This document shows positions 11,176-21,604 of a stretch of 64,000 bases of DNA, piece by piece (position 1 is the stretch's first letter; every line of letters begins with the position of its first letter). The DNA is from Auanema rhodensis (Eukaryota; Nematoda; Chromadorea; Rhabditida; Rhabditidae), in assembly GCA_964057225.1 (NCBI GenBank), contig OZ059897.1:7502001-7566000 (forward strand), written 5' to 3'. The notes beneath the pieces are model-generated. The model was not told where the DNA came from, did no database searches, and worked only from the letters and a program-made list of their open reading frames with translations. A program made the position numbers and the translations under genes.

Positions 11176-11248
11176 GCCTCGTTAGCTCAGCTGGTAAAGC
11201 GTTAGACTTTTAGTCTAACGGTCAGGGGTTCGAGCCCCCTACGGGGCT
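11176..11248 (+). tRNA. tRNA-Lys(UUU) copy 23, D-stem variant
   Basis: Flank W; ggtaaagcg gives an A-C mismatch in the D stem, and the anticodon loop is cttttag. Anticodon unchanged. Confidence 0.75.
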
Positions 11249-11434
11249 AATTTTTTACATTCTATCTGTCCCGAATATGTAGAACTTTATTTGCTTAGCT
11301 TGTTTAAACTTTTATTTATTCCAGAATCTTGAATTTTTCTTCAAATATAGATCTTTTTGAATTAAATTTAGAAGTAAATATACTATTGTATGAGTAGGTT
11401 CTTCATTAATTTTATGAAGTTAGGAGGATGTGTA

Positions 11435-11507
11435 GCCTCGTTAGCTCAGCTGGTAGAGCGTTAGACTTTTAATCTAACGGTCAGGGGTTCGAGCCCCCTA
11501 CGGGGCT
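11435..11507 (+). tRNA. tRNA-Lys(UUU) copy 24
   Basis: Flank L; consensus. Confidence 0.96.
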
Positions 11508-11693
11508 AATTTTTTACATTCTATCTGTCCCGAATATGTAGAACTTTATTTGCTTAGCTTGTTTAAACTTTTATTTATTCCAGAATCTTGAATTTTTCTT
11601 CAAATATAGATCTTTTTGAATTAAATTTAGAAGTAAATATACTATTGTATGAGTAGGTTCTTCATTAATTTTATGAAATGGTGGCGATATGTA

Positions 11694-11766
11694 GCCTCGT
11701 TAGCTCAGCTGGTAAAGCGTTAGACTTTTAGTCTAACGGTCAGGGGTTCGAGCCCCCTACGGGGCT
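11694..11766 (+). tRNA. tRNA-Lys(UUU) copy 25, D-stem variant
   Basis: Flank W; same D-stem and loop changes as copy 23. Confidence 0.75.
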
Positions 11767-11952
11767 AATTTTTTACATTCTATCTGTCCCGAATATGTAG
11801 AACTTTATTTGCTTAGCTTGTTTAAACTTTTATTTATTCCAGAATCTTGAATTTTTCTTCAAATATAGATCTTTTTGAATTAAATTTAGAAGTAAATATA
11901 CTATTGTATGAGTAGGTTCTTCATTAATTTTATGAAGTTAGGAGGATGTGTA

Positions 11953-12025
11953 GCCTCGTTAGCTCAGCTGGTAGAGCGTTAGACTTTTAATCTAACGGTC
12001 AGGGGTTCGACCCCCCTACGGGGCT
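11953..12025 (+). tRNA. tRNA-Lys(UUU) copy 26
   Basis: Flank L; one T-loop change (ttcgacc). Confidence 0.88.
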
Positions 12026-12211
12026 AATTTTTTACATTCTATCTGTCCCGAACATGTAAAACTTAATTTTCTTACCTTGTTTAAACTTTTATTTATTCCA
12101 GAATCTTGAATTTTTCTTCAAATATAGATCTTTTTGAATTAAATTTAGAAGTAAATATACTATTGTATGAGTAGGTTCTTCATTAATTTTATGAAGTTAG
12201 GAGGATGTGTA

Positions 12212-12284
12212 GCCTCGTTAGCTCAGCTGGTAGAGCGTTAGACTTTTAATCTAACGGTCAGGGGTTCGAGCCCCCTACGGGGCT
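12212..12284 (+). tRNA. tRNA-Lys(UUU) copy 27
   Basis: Flank L; consensus. Confidence 0.96.
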
Positions 12285-12470
12285 AATTTTTTACATTCTA
12301 TCTGTCCCGAATATGTAGAACTTAATTTTCTTAGCTTGTTTAAACTTTTATTTATTCCAGAATCTTGAATTTTTCTTCAAATATAGATCTTTTTGAATTA
12401 AATTTAGAAGTAAATATAATATTGTATGAGGAAGAATTTCATTAATTTTATGAAATGGTGGCGATATGTA

Positions 12471-12543
12471 GCCTCGTTAGCTCAGCTGGTAGAGCGTTAG
12501 ACTTTTAATCTAACGGTCAGGGGTTCGAGCCCCCTACGGGGCT
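12471..12543 (+). tRNA. tRNA-Lys(UUU) copy 28
   Basis: Flank W; consensus; first copy of the 2,589-bp block repeat. Confidence 0.96.
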
Positions 12544-12730
12544 AATTTTTTACATTCTATTGTCCCGAATATGTAGAACTCAATTTGCTTAGCTTGTTTA
12601 AATTTTTATTTCTTTTTGAGAATCTTGAATTTTTCTTCAAATATAGATCTTTTTGAATTAAATTTAGAAGTAAATATACTATTGTATGAGTAGGTTCTTC
12701 ATTAATTTTATGAAGTTAGGAGGATGTGTA

Positions 12731-12803
12731 GCCTCGTTAGCTCAGCTGGTAGAGCGTTAGACTTTTAATCTAACGGTCAGGGGTTCGAGCCCCCTACGGG
12801 GCT
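12731..12803 (+). tRNA. tRNA-Lys(UUU) copy 29
   Basis: Flank L; consensus. Confidence 0.96.
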
Positions 12804-12988
12804 AATTTTTTACATTCTATTGTCCCGAATATGTAGAACTTAATTTTCTTAGCTTGTTTAAACTTTTATTTATTCCAGAATCTTGAATTTTTCTTCAAAT
12901 ATAGATCTTTTTGAATTAAATTTAGAAGTAAATATAATATTGTATGAGTAGGTTCTTCATTAATTTTATGAAGTTAGGAGGATGTGTA

Positions 12989-13061
12989 GCCTCGTTAGCT
13001 CAGCTGGTAGAGCGTTAGACTTTTAATCTAACGGTCAGGGGTTCGAGCCCCCTACGGGGCT
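12989..13061 (+). tRNA. tRNA-Lys(UUU) copy 30
   Basis: Flank L; consensus. Confidence 0.96.
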
Positions 13062-13247
13062 AATTTTTTACATTCTATCTGTCCCGAACATGTAAAACTT
13101 AATTTTCTTACCTTGTTTAAACTTTTATTTATTCCAGAATCTTGAATTTTTCTTCAAATATAGATCTTTTTGAATTAAATTTAGAAGTAAATATACTATT
13201 GTATGAGTAGGTTCTTCATTAATTTTATGAAGTTAGGAGGATGTGTA

Positions 13248-13320
13248 GCCTCGTTAGCTCAGCTGGTAGAGCGTTAGACTTTTAATCTAACGGTCAGGGG
13301 TTCGAGCCCCCTACGGGGCT
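13248..13320 (+). tRNA. tRNA-Lys(UUU) copy 31
   Basis: Flank L; consensus. Confidence 0.96.
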
Positions 13321-13506
13321 AATTTTTTACATTCTATCTGTCCCGAATATGTAGAACTTAATTTTCTTAGCTTGTTTAAACTTTTATTTATTCCAGAATC
13401 TTGAATTTTTCTTCAAATATAGATCTTTTTGAATTAAATTTAGAAGTAAATATAATATTGTATGAGGAAGAATTTCATTAATTTTATGAAATGGTGGCGA
13501 TATGTA

Positions 13507-13579
13507 GCCTCGTTAGCTCAGCTGGTAGAGCGTTAGACTTTTAATCTAACGGTCAGGGGTTCGAGCCCCCTACGGGGCT
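13507..13579 (+). tRNA. tRNA-Lys(UUU) copy 32
   Basis: Flank W; consensus; T5 terminator. Confidence 0.95.
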
Positions 13580-13764
13580 AATTTTTACATTCTATCTGTC
13601 CCGAATATGTAGAACTTAATTTTCTTAGCTTGTTTAAACTTTTATTTATTCCAGAATCTTGAATTTTTCTTCAAATATAGATCTTTTTGAATTAAATTTA
13701 GAAGTAAATATAATATTGTATGAGGAAGTACTTCATTATTTTTATGAAATGGTGGCGATATGTA

Positions 13765-13837
13765 GCCTCGTTAGCTCAGCTGGTAGAGCGTTAGACTTTT
13801 AATCTAACGGTCAGGGGTTCGAGCCCCCTACGGGGCT
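13765..13837 (+). tRNA. tRNA-Lys(UUU) copy 33
   Basis: Flank W; consensus. Confidence 0.96.
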
Positions 13838-14023
13838 AATTTTTTACATTCTATCTGTCCCGAACATGTAAAACTTAATTTTCTTACCTTGTTTAAACTT
13901 TTATTTATTCCAGAATCTTGAATTTTTCTTCAAATATAGATCTTTTTGAATTAAATTTAGAAGTAAATATAATATTGTATGAGGAAGAATTTCATTATTT
14001 TTATGAAGTTAGGAAGATGTGTA

Positions 14024-14096
14024 GCCTCGTTAGCTCAGCTGGTAGAGCGTTAGACTTTTAATCTAACGGTCAGGGGTTCGAGCCCCCTACGGGGCT
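14024..14096 (+). tRNA. tRNA-Lys(UUU) copy 34
   Basis: Flank A; consensus. Confidence 0.96.
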
Positions 14097-14282
14097 AATT
14101 TTTTACATTCTATCTGTCCCGAATATGTAAAACTTAATTTTCTTACCTTGTTTAAACTTTTATTTATTCCAGAATCTTGAATTTTTCTTCAAATATAGAT
14201 CTTTTTGAATTAAATTTAGAAGTAAATATACTATTGTATGAGTAGGTTCTTCATTAATTTTATGAAATGGTGGCGATATGTA

Positions 14283-14355
14283 GCCTCGTTAGCTCAGCTG
14301 GTAAAGCGTTAGACTTTTAGTCTAACGGTCAGGGGTTCGAGCCCCCTACGGGGCT
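14283..14355 (+). tRNA. tRNA-Lys(UUU) copy 35, D-stem variant
   Basis: Flank W; D-stem and loop variant as copy 23. Confidence 0.75.
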
Positions 14356-14541
14356 AATTTTTTACATTCTATCTGTCCCGAATATGTAGAACTTTATTTG
14401 CTTAGCTTGTTTAAACTTTTATTTATTCCAGAATCTTGAATTTTTCTTCAAATATAGATCTTTTTGAATTAAATTTAGAAGTAAATATACTATTGTATGA
14501 GTAGGTTCTTCATTAATTTTATGAAGTTAGGAGGATGTGTA

Positions 14542-14614
14542 GCCTCGTTAGCTCAGCTGGTAGAGCGTTAGACTTTTAATCTAACGGTCAGGGGTTCGAG
14601 CCCCCTACGGGGCT
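14542..14614 (+). tRNA. tRNA-Lys(UUU) copy 36
   Basis: Flank L; consensus. Confidence 0.96.
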
Positions 14615-14800
14615 AATTTTTTACATTCTATCTGTCCCGAACATGTAAAACTTAATTTTCTTACCTTGTTTAAACTTTTATTTATTCCAGAATCTTGAAT
14701 TTTTCTTCAAATATAGATCTTTTTGAATTAAATTTAGAAGTAAATATACTATTGTATGAGTAGGTTCTTCATTAATTTTATGAAGTTAGGAGGATGTGTA

Positions 14801-14873
14801 GCCTCGTTAGCTCAGCTGGTAGAGCGTTAGACTTTTAATCTAACGGTCAGGGGTTCGAGCCCCCTACGGGGCT
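14801..14873 (+). tRNA. tRNA-Lys(UUU) copy 37
   Basis: Flank L; consensus. Confidence 0.96.
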
Positions 14874-15059
14874 AATTTTTTACATTCTATCTGTCCCGAA
14901 TATGTAGAACTTAATTTTCTTAGCTTGTTTAAACTTTTATTTATTCCAGAATCTTGAATTTTTCTTCAAATATAGATCTTTTTGAATTAAATTTAGAAGT
15001 AAATATAATATTGTATGAGGAAGAATTTCATTAATTTTATGAAATGGTGGCGATATGTA

Positions 15060-15132
15060 GCCTCGTTAGCTCAGCTGGTAGAGCGTTAGACTTTTAATCT
15101 AACGGTCAGGGGTTCGAGCCCCCTACGGGGCT
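15060..15132 (+). tRNA. tRNA-Lys(UUU) copy 38
   Basis: Flank W; consensus; counterpart of copy 28. Confidence 0.96.
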
Positions 15133-15319
15133 AATTTTTTACATTCTATTGTCCCGAATATGTAGAACTTAATTTGCTTAGCTTGTTTAAATTTTTATTT
15201 CTTTTTGAGAATCTTGAATTTTTCTTCAAATATAGATCTTTTTGAATTAAATTTAGAAGTAAATATACTATTGTATGAGTAGGTTCTTCATTAATTTTAT
15301 GAAGTTAGGAGGATGTGTA

Positions 15320-15392
15320 GCCTCGTTAGCTCAGCTGGTAGAGCGTTAGACTTTTAATCTAACGGTCAGGGGTTCGAGCCCCCTACGGGACT
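15320..15392 (+). tRNA. tRNA-Lys(UUU) copy 39, acceptor variant
   Basis: Flank L; acceptor 3' strand acgggac gives a C-A mismatch at the second pair. Confidence 0.75.
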
Positions 15393-15577
15393 AATTTTTT
15401 ACATTCTATTGTCCCGAATATGTAGAACTTAATTTTCTTAGCTTGTTTAAACTTTTATTTATTCCAGAATCTTGAATTTTTCTTCAAATATAGATCTTTT
15501 TGAATTAAATTTAGAAGTAAATATAATATTGTATGAGTAGGTTCTTCATTAATTTTATGAAGTTAGGAGGATGTGTA

Positions 15578-15650
15578 GCCTCGTTAGCTCAGCTGGTAGA
15601 GCGTTAGACTTTTAATCTAACGGTCAGGGGTTCGAGCCCCCTACGGGGCT
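15578..15650 (+). tRNA. tRNA-Lys(UUU) copy 40
   Basis: Flank L; consensus. Confidence 0.96.
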
Positions 15651-15836
15651 AATTTTTTACATTCTATCTGTCCCGAACATGTAAAACTTAATTTTCTTAC
15701 CTTGTTTAAACTTTTATTTATTCCAGAATCTTGAATTTTTCTTCAAATATAGATCTTTTTGAATTAAATTTAGAAGTAAATATACTATTGTATGAGTAGG
15801 TTCTTCATTAATTTTATGAAGTTAGGAGGATGTGTA

Positions 15837-15909
15837 GCCTCGTTAGCTCAGCTGGTAGAGCGTTAGACTTTTAATCTAACGGTCAGGGGTTCGAGCCCCC
15901 TACGGGGCT
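15837..15909 (+). tRNA. tRNA-Lys(UUU) copy 41
   Basis: Flank L; consensus. Confidence 0.96.
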
Positions 15910-16095
15910 AATTTTTTACATTCTATCTGTCCCGAATATGTAGAACTTAATTTTCTTAGCTTGTTTAAACTTTTATTTATTCCAGAATCTTGAATTTTTC
16001 TTCAAATATAGATCTTTTTGAATTAAATTTAGAAGTAAATATAATATTGTATGAGGAAGAATTTCATTAATTTTATGAAATGGTGGCGATATGTA

Positions 16096-16168
16096 GCCTC
16101 GTTAGCTCAGCTGGTAGAGCGTTAGACTTTTAATCTAACGGTCAGGGGTTCGAGCCCCCTACGGGGCT
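16096..16168 (+). tRNA. tRNA-Lys(UUU) copy 42
   Basis: Flank W; consensus; T5 terminator as in copy 32. Confidence 0.95.
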
Positions 16169-16353
16169 AATTTTTACATTCTATCTGTCCCGAATATGTA
16201 GAACTTAATTTTCTTAGCTTGTTTAAACTTTTATTTATTCCAGAATCTTGAATTTTTCTTCAAATATAGATCTTTTTGAATTAAATTTAGAAGTAAATAT
16301 AATATTGTATGAGGAAGTACTTCATTATTTTTATGAAATGGTGGCGATATGTA

Positions 16354-16426
16354 GCCTCGTTAGCTCAGCTGGTAGAGCGTTAGACTTTTAATCTAACGGT
16401 CAGGGGTTCGAGCCCCCTACGGGGCT
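16354..16426 (+). tRNA. tRNA-Lys(UUU) copy 43
   Basis: Flank W; consensus. Confidence 0.96.
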
Positions 16427-16612
16427 AATTTTTTACATTCTATCTGTCCCGAACATGTAAAACTTAATTTTCTTACCTTGTTTAAACTTTTATTTATTCC
16501 AGAATCTTGAATTTTTCTTCAAATATAGATCTTTTTGAATTAAATTTAGAAGTAAATATAATATTGTATGAGGAAGAATTTCATTATTTTTATGAAGTTA
16601 GGAAGATGTGTA

Positions 16613-16685
16613 GCCTCGTTAGCTCAGCTGGTAGAGCGTTAGACTTTTAATCTAACGGTCAGGGGTTCGAGCCCCCTACGGGGCT
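16613..16685 (+). tRNA. tRNA-Lys(UUU) copy 44
   Basis: Flank A; consensus. Confidence 0.96.
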
Positions 16686-16871
16686 AATTTTTTACATTCT
16701 ATCTGTCCCGAATATGTAAAACTTAATTTTCTTACCTTGTTTAAACTTTTATTTATTCCAGAATCTTGAATTTTTCTTCAAATATAGATCTTTTTGAATT
16801 AAATTTAGAAGTAAATATACTATTGTATGAGTAGGTTCTTCATTAATTTTATGAAATGGTGGCGATATGTA

Positions 16872-16944
16872 GCCTCGTTAGCTCAGCTGGTAAAGCGTTA
16901 GACTTTTAGTCTAACGGTCAGGGGTTCGAGCCCCCTACGGGGCT
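16872..16944 (+). tRNA. tRNA-Lys(UUU) copy 45, D-stem variant
   Basis: Flank W; D-stem and loop variant as copy 23; counterpart of copy 35. Confidence 0.75.
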
Positions 16945-17130
16945 AATTTTTTACATTCTATCTGTCCCGAATATGTAGAACTTTATTTGCTTAGCTTGTT
17001 TAAACTTTTATTTATTCCAGAATCTTGAATTTTTCTTCAAATATAGATCTTTTTGAATTAAATTTAGAAGTAAATATACTATTGTATGAGTAGGTTCTTC
17101 ATTAATTTTATGAAGTTAGGAGGATGTGTA

Positions 17131-17203
17131 GCCTCGTTAGCTCAGCTGGTAGAGCGTTAGACTTTTAATCTAACGGTCAGGGGTTCGAGCCCCCTACGGG
17201 GCT
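17131..17203 (+). tRNA. tRNA-Lys(UUU) copy 46
   Basis: Flank L; consensus. Confidence 0.96.
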
Positions 17204-17389
17204 AATTTTTTACATTCTATCTGTCCCGAACATGTAAAACTTAATTTTCTTACCTTGTTTAAACTTTTATTTATTCCAGAATCTTGAATTTTTCTTCAAA
17301 TATAGATCTTTTTGAATTAAATTTAGAAGTAAATATAATATTGTATGAGGAAGAATTTCATTATTTTTATGAAGTTAGGAAGATGTGTA

Positions 17390-17462
17390 GCCTCGTTAGC
17401 TCAGCTGGTAGAGCGTTAGACTTTTAATCTAACGGTCAGGGGTTCGAGCCCCCTACGGGGCT
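17390..17462 (+). tRNA. tRNA-Lys(UUU) copy 47
   Basis: Flank A; consensus. Confidence 0.96.
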
Positions 17463-17648
17463 AATTTTTTACATTCTATCTGTCCCGAACATGTAAAACT
17501 TAATTTTCTTACCTTGTTTAAACTTTTATTTATTCCAGAATCTTGAATTTTTCTTCAAATATAGATCTTTTTGAATTAAATTTAGAAGTAAATATACTAT
17601 TGTATGAGTAGGTTCTTCATTAATTTTATGAAATGGTGGCGATATGTA

Positions 17649-17721
17649 GCCTCGTTAGCTCAGCTGGTAAAGCGTTAGACTTTTAGTCTAACGGTCAGGG
17701 GTTCGAGCCCCCTACGGGGCT
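17649..17721 (+). tRNA. tRNA-Lys(UUU) copy 48, D-stem variant
   Basis: Flank W; D-stem and loop variant, three units after copy 45 (a local three-unit duplication). Confidence 0.75.
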
Positions 17722-17907
17722 AATTTTTTACATTCTATCTGTCCCGAATATGTAGAACTTTATTTGCTTAGCTTGTTTAAACTTTTATTTATTCCAGAAT
17801 CTTGAATTTTTCTTCAAATATAGATCTTTTTGAATTAAATTTAGAAGTAAATATACTATTGTATGAGTAGGTTCTTCATTAATTTTATGAAGTTAGGAGG
17901 ATGTGTA

Positions 17908-17980
17908 GCCTCGTTAGCTCAGCTGGTAGAGCGTTAGACTTTTAATCTAACGGTCAGGGGTTCGAGCCCCCTACGGGGCT
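17908..17980 (+). tRNA. tRNA-Lys(UUU) copy 49
   Basis: Flank L; consensus. Confidence 0.96.
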
Positions 17981-18166
17981 AATTTTTTACATTCTATCTG
18001 TCCCGAACATGTAAAACTTAATTTTCTTACCTTGTTTAAACTTTTATTTATTCCAGAATCTTGAATTTTTCTTCAAATATAGATCTTTTTGAATTAAATT
18101 TAGAAGTAAATATACTATTGTATGAGTAGGTTCTTCATTAATTTTATGAAGTTAGGAGGATGTGTA

Positions 18167-18239
18167 GCCTCGTTAGCTCAGCTGGTAGAGCGTTAGACTT
18201 TTAATCTAACGGTCAGGGGTTCGAGCCCCCTACGGGGCT
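18167..18239 (+). tRNA. tRNA-Lys(UUU) copy 50
   Basis: Flank L; consensus. Confidence 0.96.
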
Positions 18240-18425
18240 AATTTTTTACATTCTATCTGTCCCGAACATGTAAAACTTAATTTTCTTACCTTGTTTAAAC
18301 TTTTATTTATTCCAGAATCTTGAATTTTTCTTCAAATATAGATCTTTTTGAATTAAATTTAGAAGTAAATATACTATTGTATGAGTAGGTTCTTCATTAA
18401 TTTTATGAAGTTAGGAGGATGTGTA

Positions 18426-18498
18426 GCCTCGTTAGCTCAGCTGGTAGAGCGTTAGACTTTTAATCTAACGGTCAGGGGTTCGAGCCCCCTACGGGGCT
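18426..18498 (+). tRNA. tRNA-Lys(UUU) copy 51
   Basis: Flank L; consensus. Confidence 0.96.
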
Positions 18499-18684
18499 AA
18501 TTTTTTACATTCTATCTGTCCCGAATATGTAGAACTTTATTTGCTTAGCTTGTTTAAACTTTTATTCATTCCAGAATCTTGAATTTTTCTTCAAATATAG
18601 ATCTTTTTGAATTAAATTTAGAAGTAAATATACTATTGTATGAGTAGGTTCTTCATTATTTTTATGAAGTTAGGAAGATGTGTA

Positions 18685-18757
18685 GCCTCGTTAGCTCAGC
18701 TGGTAGAGCGTTAGACTTTTAATCTAACGGTCAGGGGTTCGAGCCCCCTACGGGGCT
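18685..18757 (+). tRNA. tRNA-Lys(UUU) copy 52
   Basis: Flank A; consensus. Confidence 0.96.
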
Positions 18758-18942
18758 AATTTTTTACATTCTATTGTCCCGAATATGTAGAACTTAATTT
18801 GCTTACCTTGTTTAAACTTTTATTTATTCCAGAATCTTGAATTTTTCTTCAAATATAGATCTTTTTGAATTAAATTTAGAAGTAAATATACTATTGTATG
18901 AGTAGGTTCTTCATTAATTTTATGAAGTTAGGAGGATGTGTA

Positions 18943-19015
18943 GCCTCGTTAGCTCAGCTGGTAGAGCGTTAGACTTTTAATCTAACGGTCAGGGGTTCGA
19001 GCCCCCTACGGGGCT
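18943..19015 (+). tRNA. tRNA-Lys(UUU) copy 53
   Basis: Flank L; consensus. Confidence 0.96.
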
Positions 19016-19200
19016 AATTTTTTACATTCTATTGTCCCGAATATGTAGAACTTAATTTGCTTAGCTTGTTTAAACTTTTATTTATTCCGGAATCTTGAAT
19101 TTTTCTTCAAATATATATCTTTTTGAATTAAATTTAGAAGTAAATATACTATTGTATGAGTAGGTTCTTCATTATTTTTATGAAGTTAGGAAGATGTGTA

Positions 19201-19273
19201 GCCTCGTTAGCTCAGCTGGTAGAGCGTTAGACTTTTAATCTAACGGTCAGGGGTTCGAGCCCCCTACGGGGCT
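19201..19273 (+). tRNA. tRNA-Lys(UUU) copy 54
   Basis: Flank A; consensus mature part; trailer is aactttt, leaving only a T4 terminator. Confidence 0.93.
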
Positions 19274-19459
19274 AACTTTTAACATTCTATCTGTTCCGAA
19301 TATGTAAAACTTTATTTTCTTACCTTGTTTAAACTTTTATTTATTCCAGAATCTTGAATTTTTCTTCAAATATAGATCTTTTTGAAGTAAATTTAGAAGT
19401 AAATATACTATTGTATGAGGAAGTACTTCATTATTTTTATGAAGTTAGGAAGATGTGTA

Positions 19460-19532
19460 GCCTCGTTAGCTCAGCTGGTAGAGCGTTAGACTTTTAATCT
19501 AACGGTCAGGGGTTCGAGCCCCCTACGGGGCT
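19460..19532 (+). tRNA. tRNA-Lys(UUU) copy 55
   Basis: Flank A; consensus. Confidence 0.96.
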
Positions 19533-19718
19533 AATTTTTTACATTCTATCTGTCCCGAATATGTAGAACTTTATTTGCTTAGCTTGTTTAAACTTTTATT
19601 TATTCCAGAATCTTGAATTTTTCTTCAAATATAGATCTTTTTGAATTAAATTTAGAAGTAAATATACTATTGTATGAGTAGGTTCTTCATTAATTTTATG
19701 AAGTTAGGAGGATGTGTA

Positions 19719-19791
19719 GCCTCGTTAGCTCAGCTGGTAGAGCGTTAGACTTTTAATCTAACGGTCAGGGGTTCGAGCCCCCTACGGGGCT
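19719..19791 (+). tRNA. tRNA-Lys(UUU) copy 56
   Basis: Flank L; consensus; trailer change lengthens the terminator to T7. Confidence 0.96.
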
Positions 19792-19976
19792 ATTTTTTTA
19801 CATTCTATTGTCCCGAATATGTAGAACTTAATTTGCTTAGCTTGTTTAAACTTTTATTTATTCCAGAATCTTGAATTTTTCTTCAAATATAGATCTTTTT
19901 GAATTAAATTTAGAAGTAAATATACTATTCTATGAGTAGGTACTTCATTAATTTTATGAAGTTAGGAGGATGTGTA

Positions 19977-20049
19977 GCCTCGTTAGCTCAGCTGGTAGAG
20001 CGTTAGACTTTTAATCTAACGGTCAGGGGTTCGAGCCCCCTACGGGGCT
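19977..20049 (+). tRNA. tRNA-Lys(UUU) copy 57
   Basis: Flank L; consensus. Confidence 0.96.
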
Positions 20050-20235
20050 AATTTTTTACATTCTATCTGTCCCGAACATGTAAAACTTAATTTTCTTACC
20101 TTGTTTAAACTTTTATTTATTCCAGAATCTTGAATTTTTCTTCAAATATATATCTTTTTGAATTAAATTTAGAAGTAAATATACTATTCTATGAGTAAGT
20201 ACTTCATTATTTTTATGAAATGGTGACGATATGTA

Positions 20236-20308
20236 GCCTCGTTAGCTCAGCTGGTAGAGCGTTAGACTTTTAATCTAACGTTCAGGGGTTCGAGCCTCCT
20301 ACGGCGCT
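20236..20308 (+). pseudogene. tRNA-Lys(UUU) copy 58, degenerate block-edge copy
   Basis: Flank T; acgttc in the variable region, wobble in the T stem and a C-C clash in the acceptor (acggcgc). Unit homology ends about 12 bp downstream, where the minus-strand gene fragment begins. Confidence 0.75.
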
Positions 20309-21586
20309 AATTTTTTACATTTTTTTACACAATTAGAGTCCGTGTCAGAACCGCGAAGCGAAGTTTCCGGCGTAATTACTTCAAAAAGACTATCCAGATT
20401 ATGCTCTACGCGCATTAGCGTTGCAGCTTCATCCTCGTTTGCCTCTGGACCTATAAAACAAAACTAATCATTCATAATTAAATTAATCAAAAGTAATTAG
20501 TCATTAATCAAAATGGAAAATATAAAAACATTCTAAAAATATATTTAAAAAATACCGAGATGAGTGACGTCAGCGAGAACTGAAGCAGCGTCGATCTGCC
20601 TATTCAGTCTCAACAAGATGGCGTCTTTCGAGGAACGCTAAACACAATATCTAGTTATTAAATGATTATGTATATACAGTCATGTGCGATGAAGGTCGGA
20701 CACTTTTTAAAAAATTTGTGAGAAATCCAAATAAACTACAAAAATTCTGAAAAAAATATTTTTAGAGTCTAAGAACCCTAAGGAATCAGAAAATTAATTT
20801 TGAAAGTATTCGCTTCATTTATTACTGATTAGTGGGATACCCAAGATTATAAATAGCAGTTTGAGAACTACTTTTCATTGATTCTACGGAAACTTTGAAC
20901 ATCAAAAAGTAGTTGAGTTTTTCTATTATCTCTTTATTTTTTGCTGCAAATGATGTTCCATGAACCCTAAATATTGGTTAAATTTTTTCAGATTTTTTTT
21001 AGTAGTTTGAATAGGATTTCAGATATCTTTTAGTTGCTAGTGTCCGACCTTCATCGCACATGACTGTATCAGTCCATTATTATAATTTATTGCTAACAGA
21101 ATAATAAAAAGAAACATACTTGATGAACTTCCGGATTAAGAATTGTTGGATCGCGGTGACCCCGAACTAAATACAAAATCTTTTTGATGATTCCAGGAAA
21201 AGTTTTAAATTTATCAAATAAGAACATTGTCTTTAAAGTTGTTATAAAGAAAGCAAAAAGCTTAGAGATTTTGCATACCTGATTGTCGCTGCAGTAAAAC
21301 ATTGTTCTCCTCAATGTATTGTAAAAGAGTGCCCTTGATGACATCCCATGTGTCCACATCCATTGCACCGTATCTAAGACATATAATTAAATAATATAAT
21401 AAAATTAAAATTAAAAGTAATTAGAAATCATATTCTCACCCTTCATTGAGATAAAGGCGGATCTCTCGATACTGTCGTTGTAATCGACGAGCTTGTCTCT
21501 AAAGTTAAATGTTCATATAATATATAGTATACATACTAGAAGAAGAAAATTAAAGTTTAACTTACGGAAACAAATTGCCGAACCAT
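20299..21586 (-). CDS. Unrecognised spliced host gene, 3'-truncated against the tRNA array
   Basis: Seen: six consistent exons on the minus strand, 21566-21586 (from ATG), 21440-21498, 21279-21373, 21120-21166, 20556-20637 and 20299-20460, all with GT-AG boundaries and matching phases. Together they give about 154 codons rich in Arg/Leu/Glu helix-forming residues (RRLQRQYREIRLYL; TWDVIKGTLLQYIEENNVLL; HNLDSLFEVITPE). No signal peptide or membrane span. The reading frame leaves gene-like sequence near 20321 and stops at a TAG inside tRNA copy 58, so the natural C-terminus is probably lost at the array junction. A 390-bp MITE lies in the intron at 20638-21119. I do not recognise the family. Confidence 0.65.
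20677..21066. mobile_element. Tc1/mariner-type MITE, 390 bp
   Basis: Perfect 28-bp terminal inverted repeats (cagtcatgtgcgatgaaggt..., 20677-20704 and 21039-21066) flanked by TA on both sides (20675-20676 and 21067-21068). The interior has no ORF. TA target duplication with CAGT ends is the Tc1/mariner pattern. It is non-autonomous and sits in an intron. Confidence 0.92.
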
Positions 21587-21604
21587 GTTAGAGAGACGAT
21601 TAAT

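Larger units (their letters stand above)
5298..20321 (+). repeat. Tandem tRNA-Lys(UUU) array, block 1 (58 full copies)
   Basis: Unit of 255-260 bp: a 73-nt tRNA, TAATTTTTT terminator and ~185-bp AT-rich spacer. The mature tRNA folds as a 7-bp acceptor stem (GCCTCGT/ACGGGGC), 4-bp D stem, 5-bp anticodon stem with loop CTTTTAA (anticodon TTT), 5-bp T stem (AGGGG/CCCCT) and discriminator T. A box TAGCTCAGCTGG and B box GGTTCGAGCCC fit Pol III internal promoter consensus. Five-prime flank classes used in the copy entries: L gttaggaggatgtgta; A gttaggaagatgtgta; W atggtggcgatatgta; W2 atggtggcgatgtgta; T atggtgacgatatgta; C atggcgacgatatgta. A ten-unit block repeats at a 2,589-bp offset (copies 28-36 match 38-46). 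Block 1 starts with a truncated unit just after SRP72 and ends with a decayed copy fused to another gene. Confidence 0.97.
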
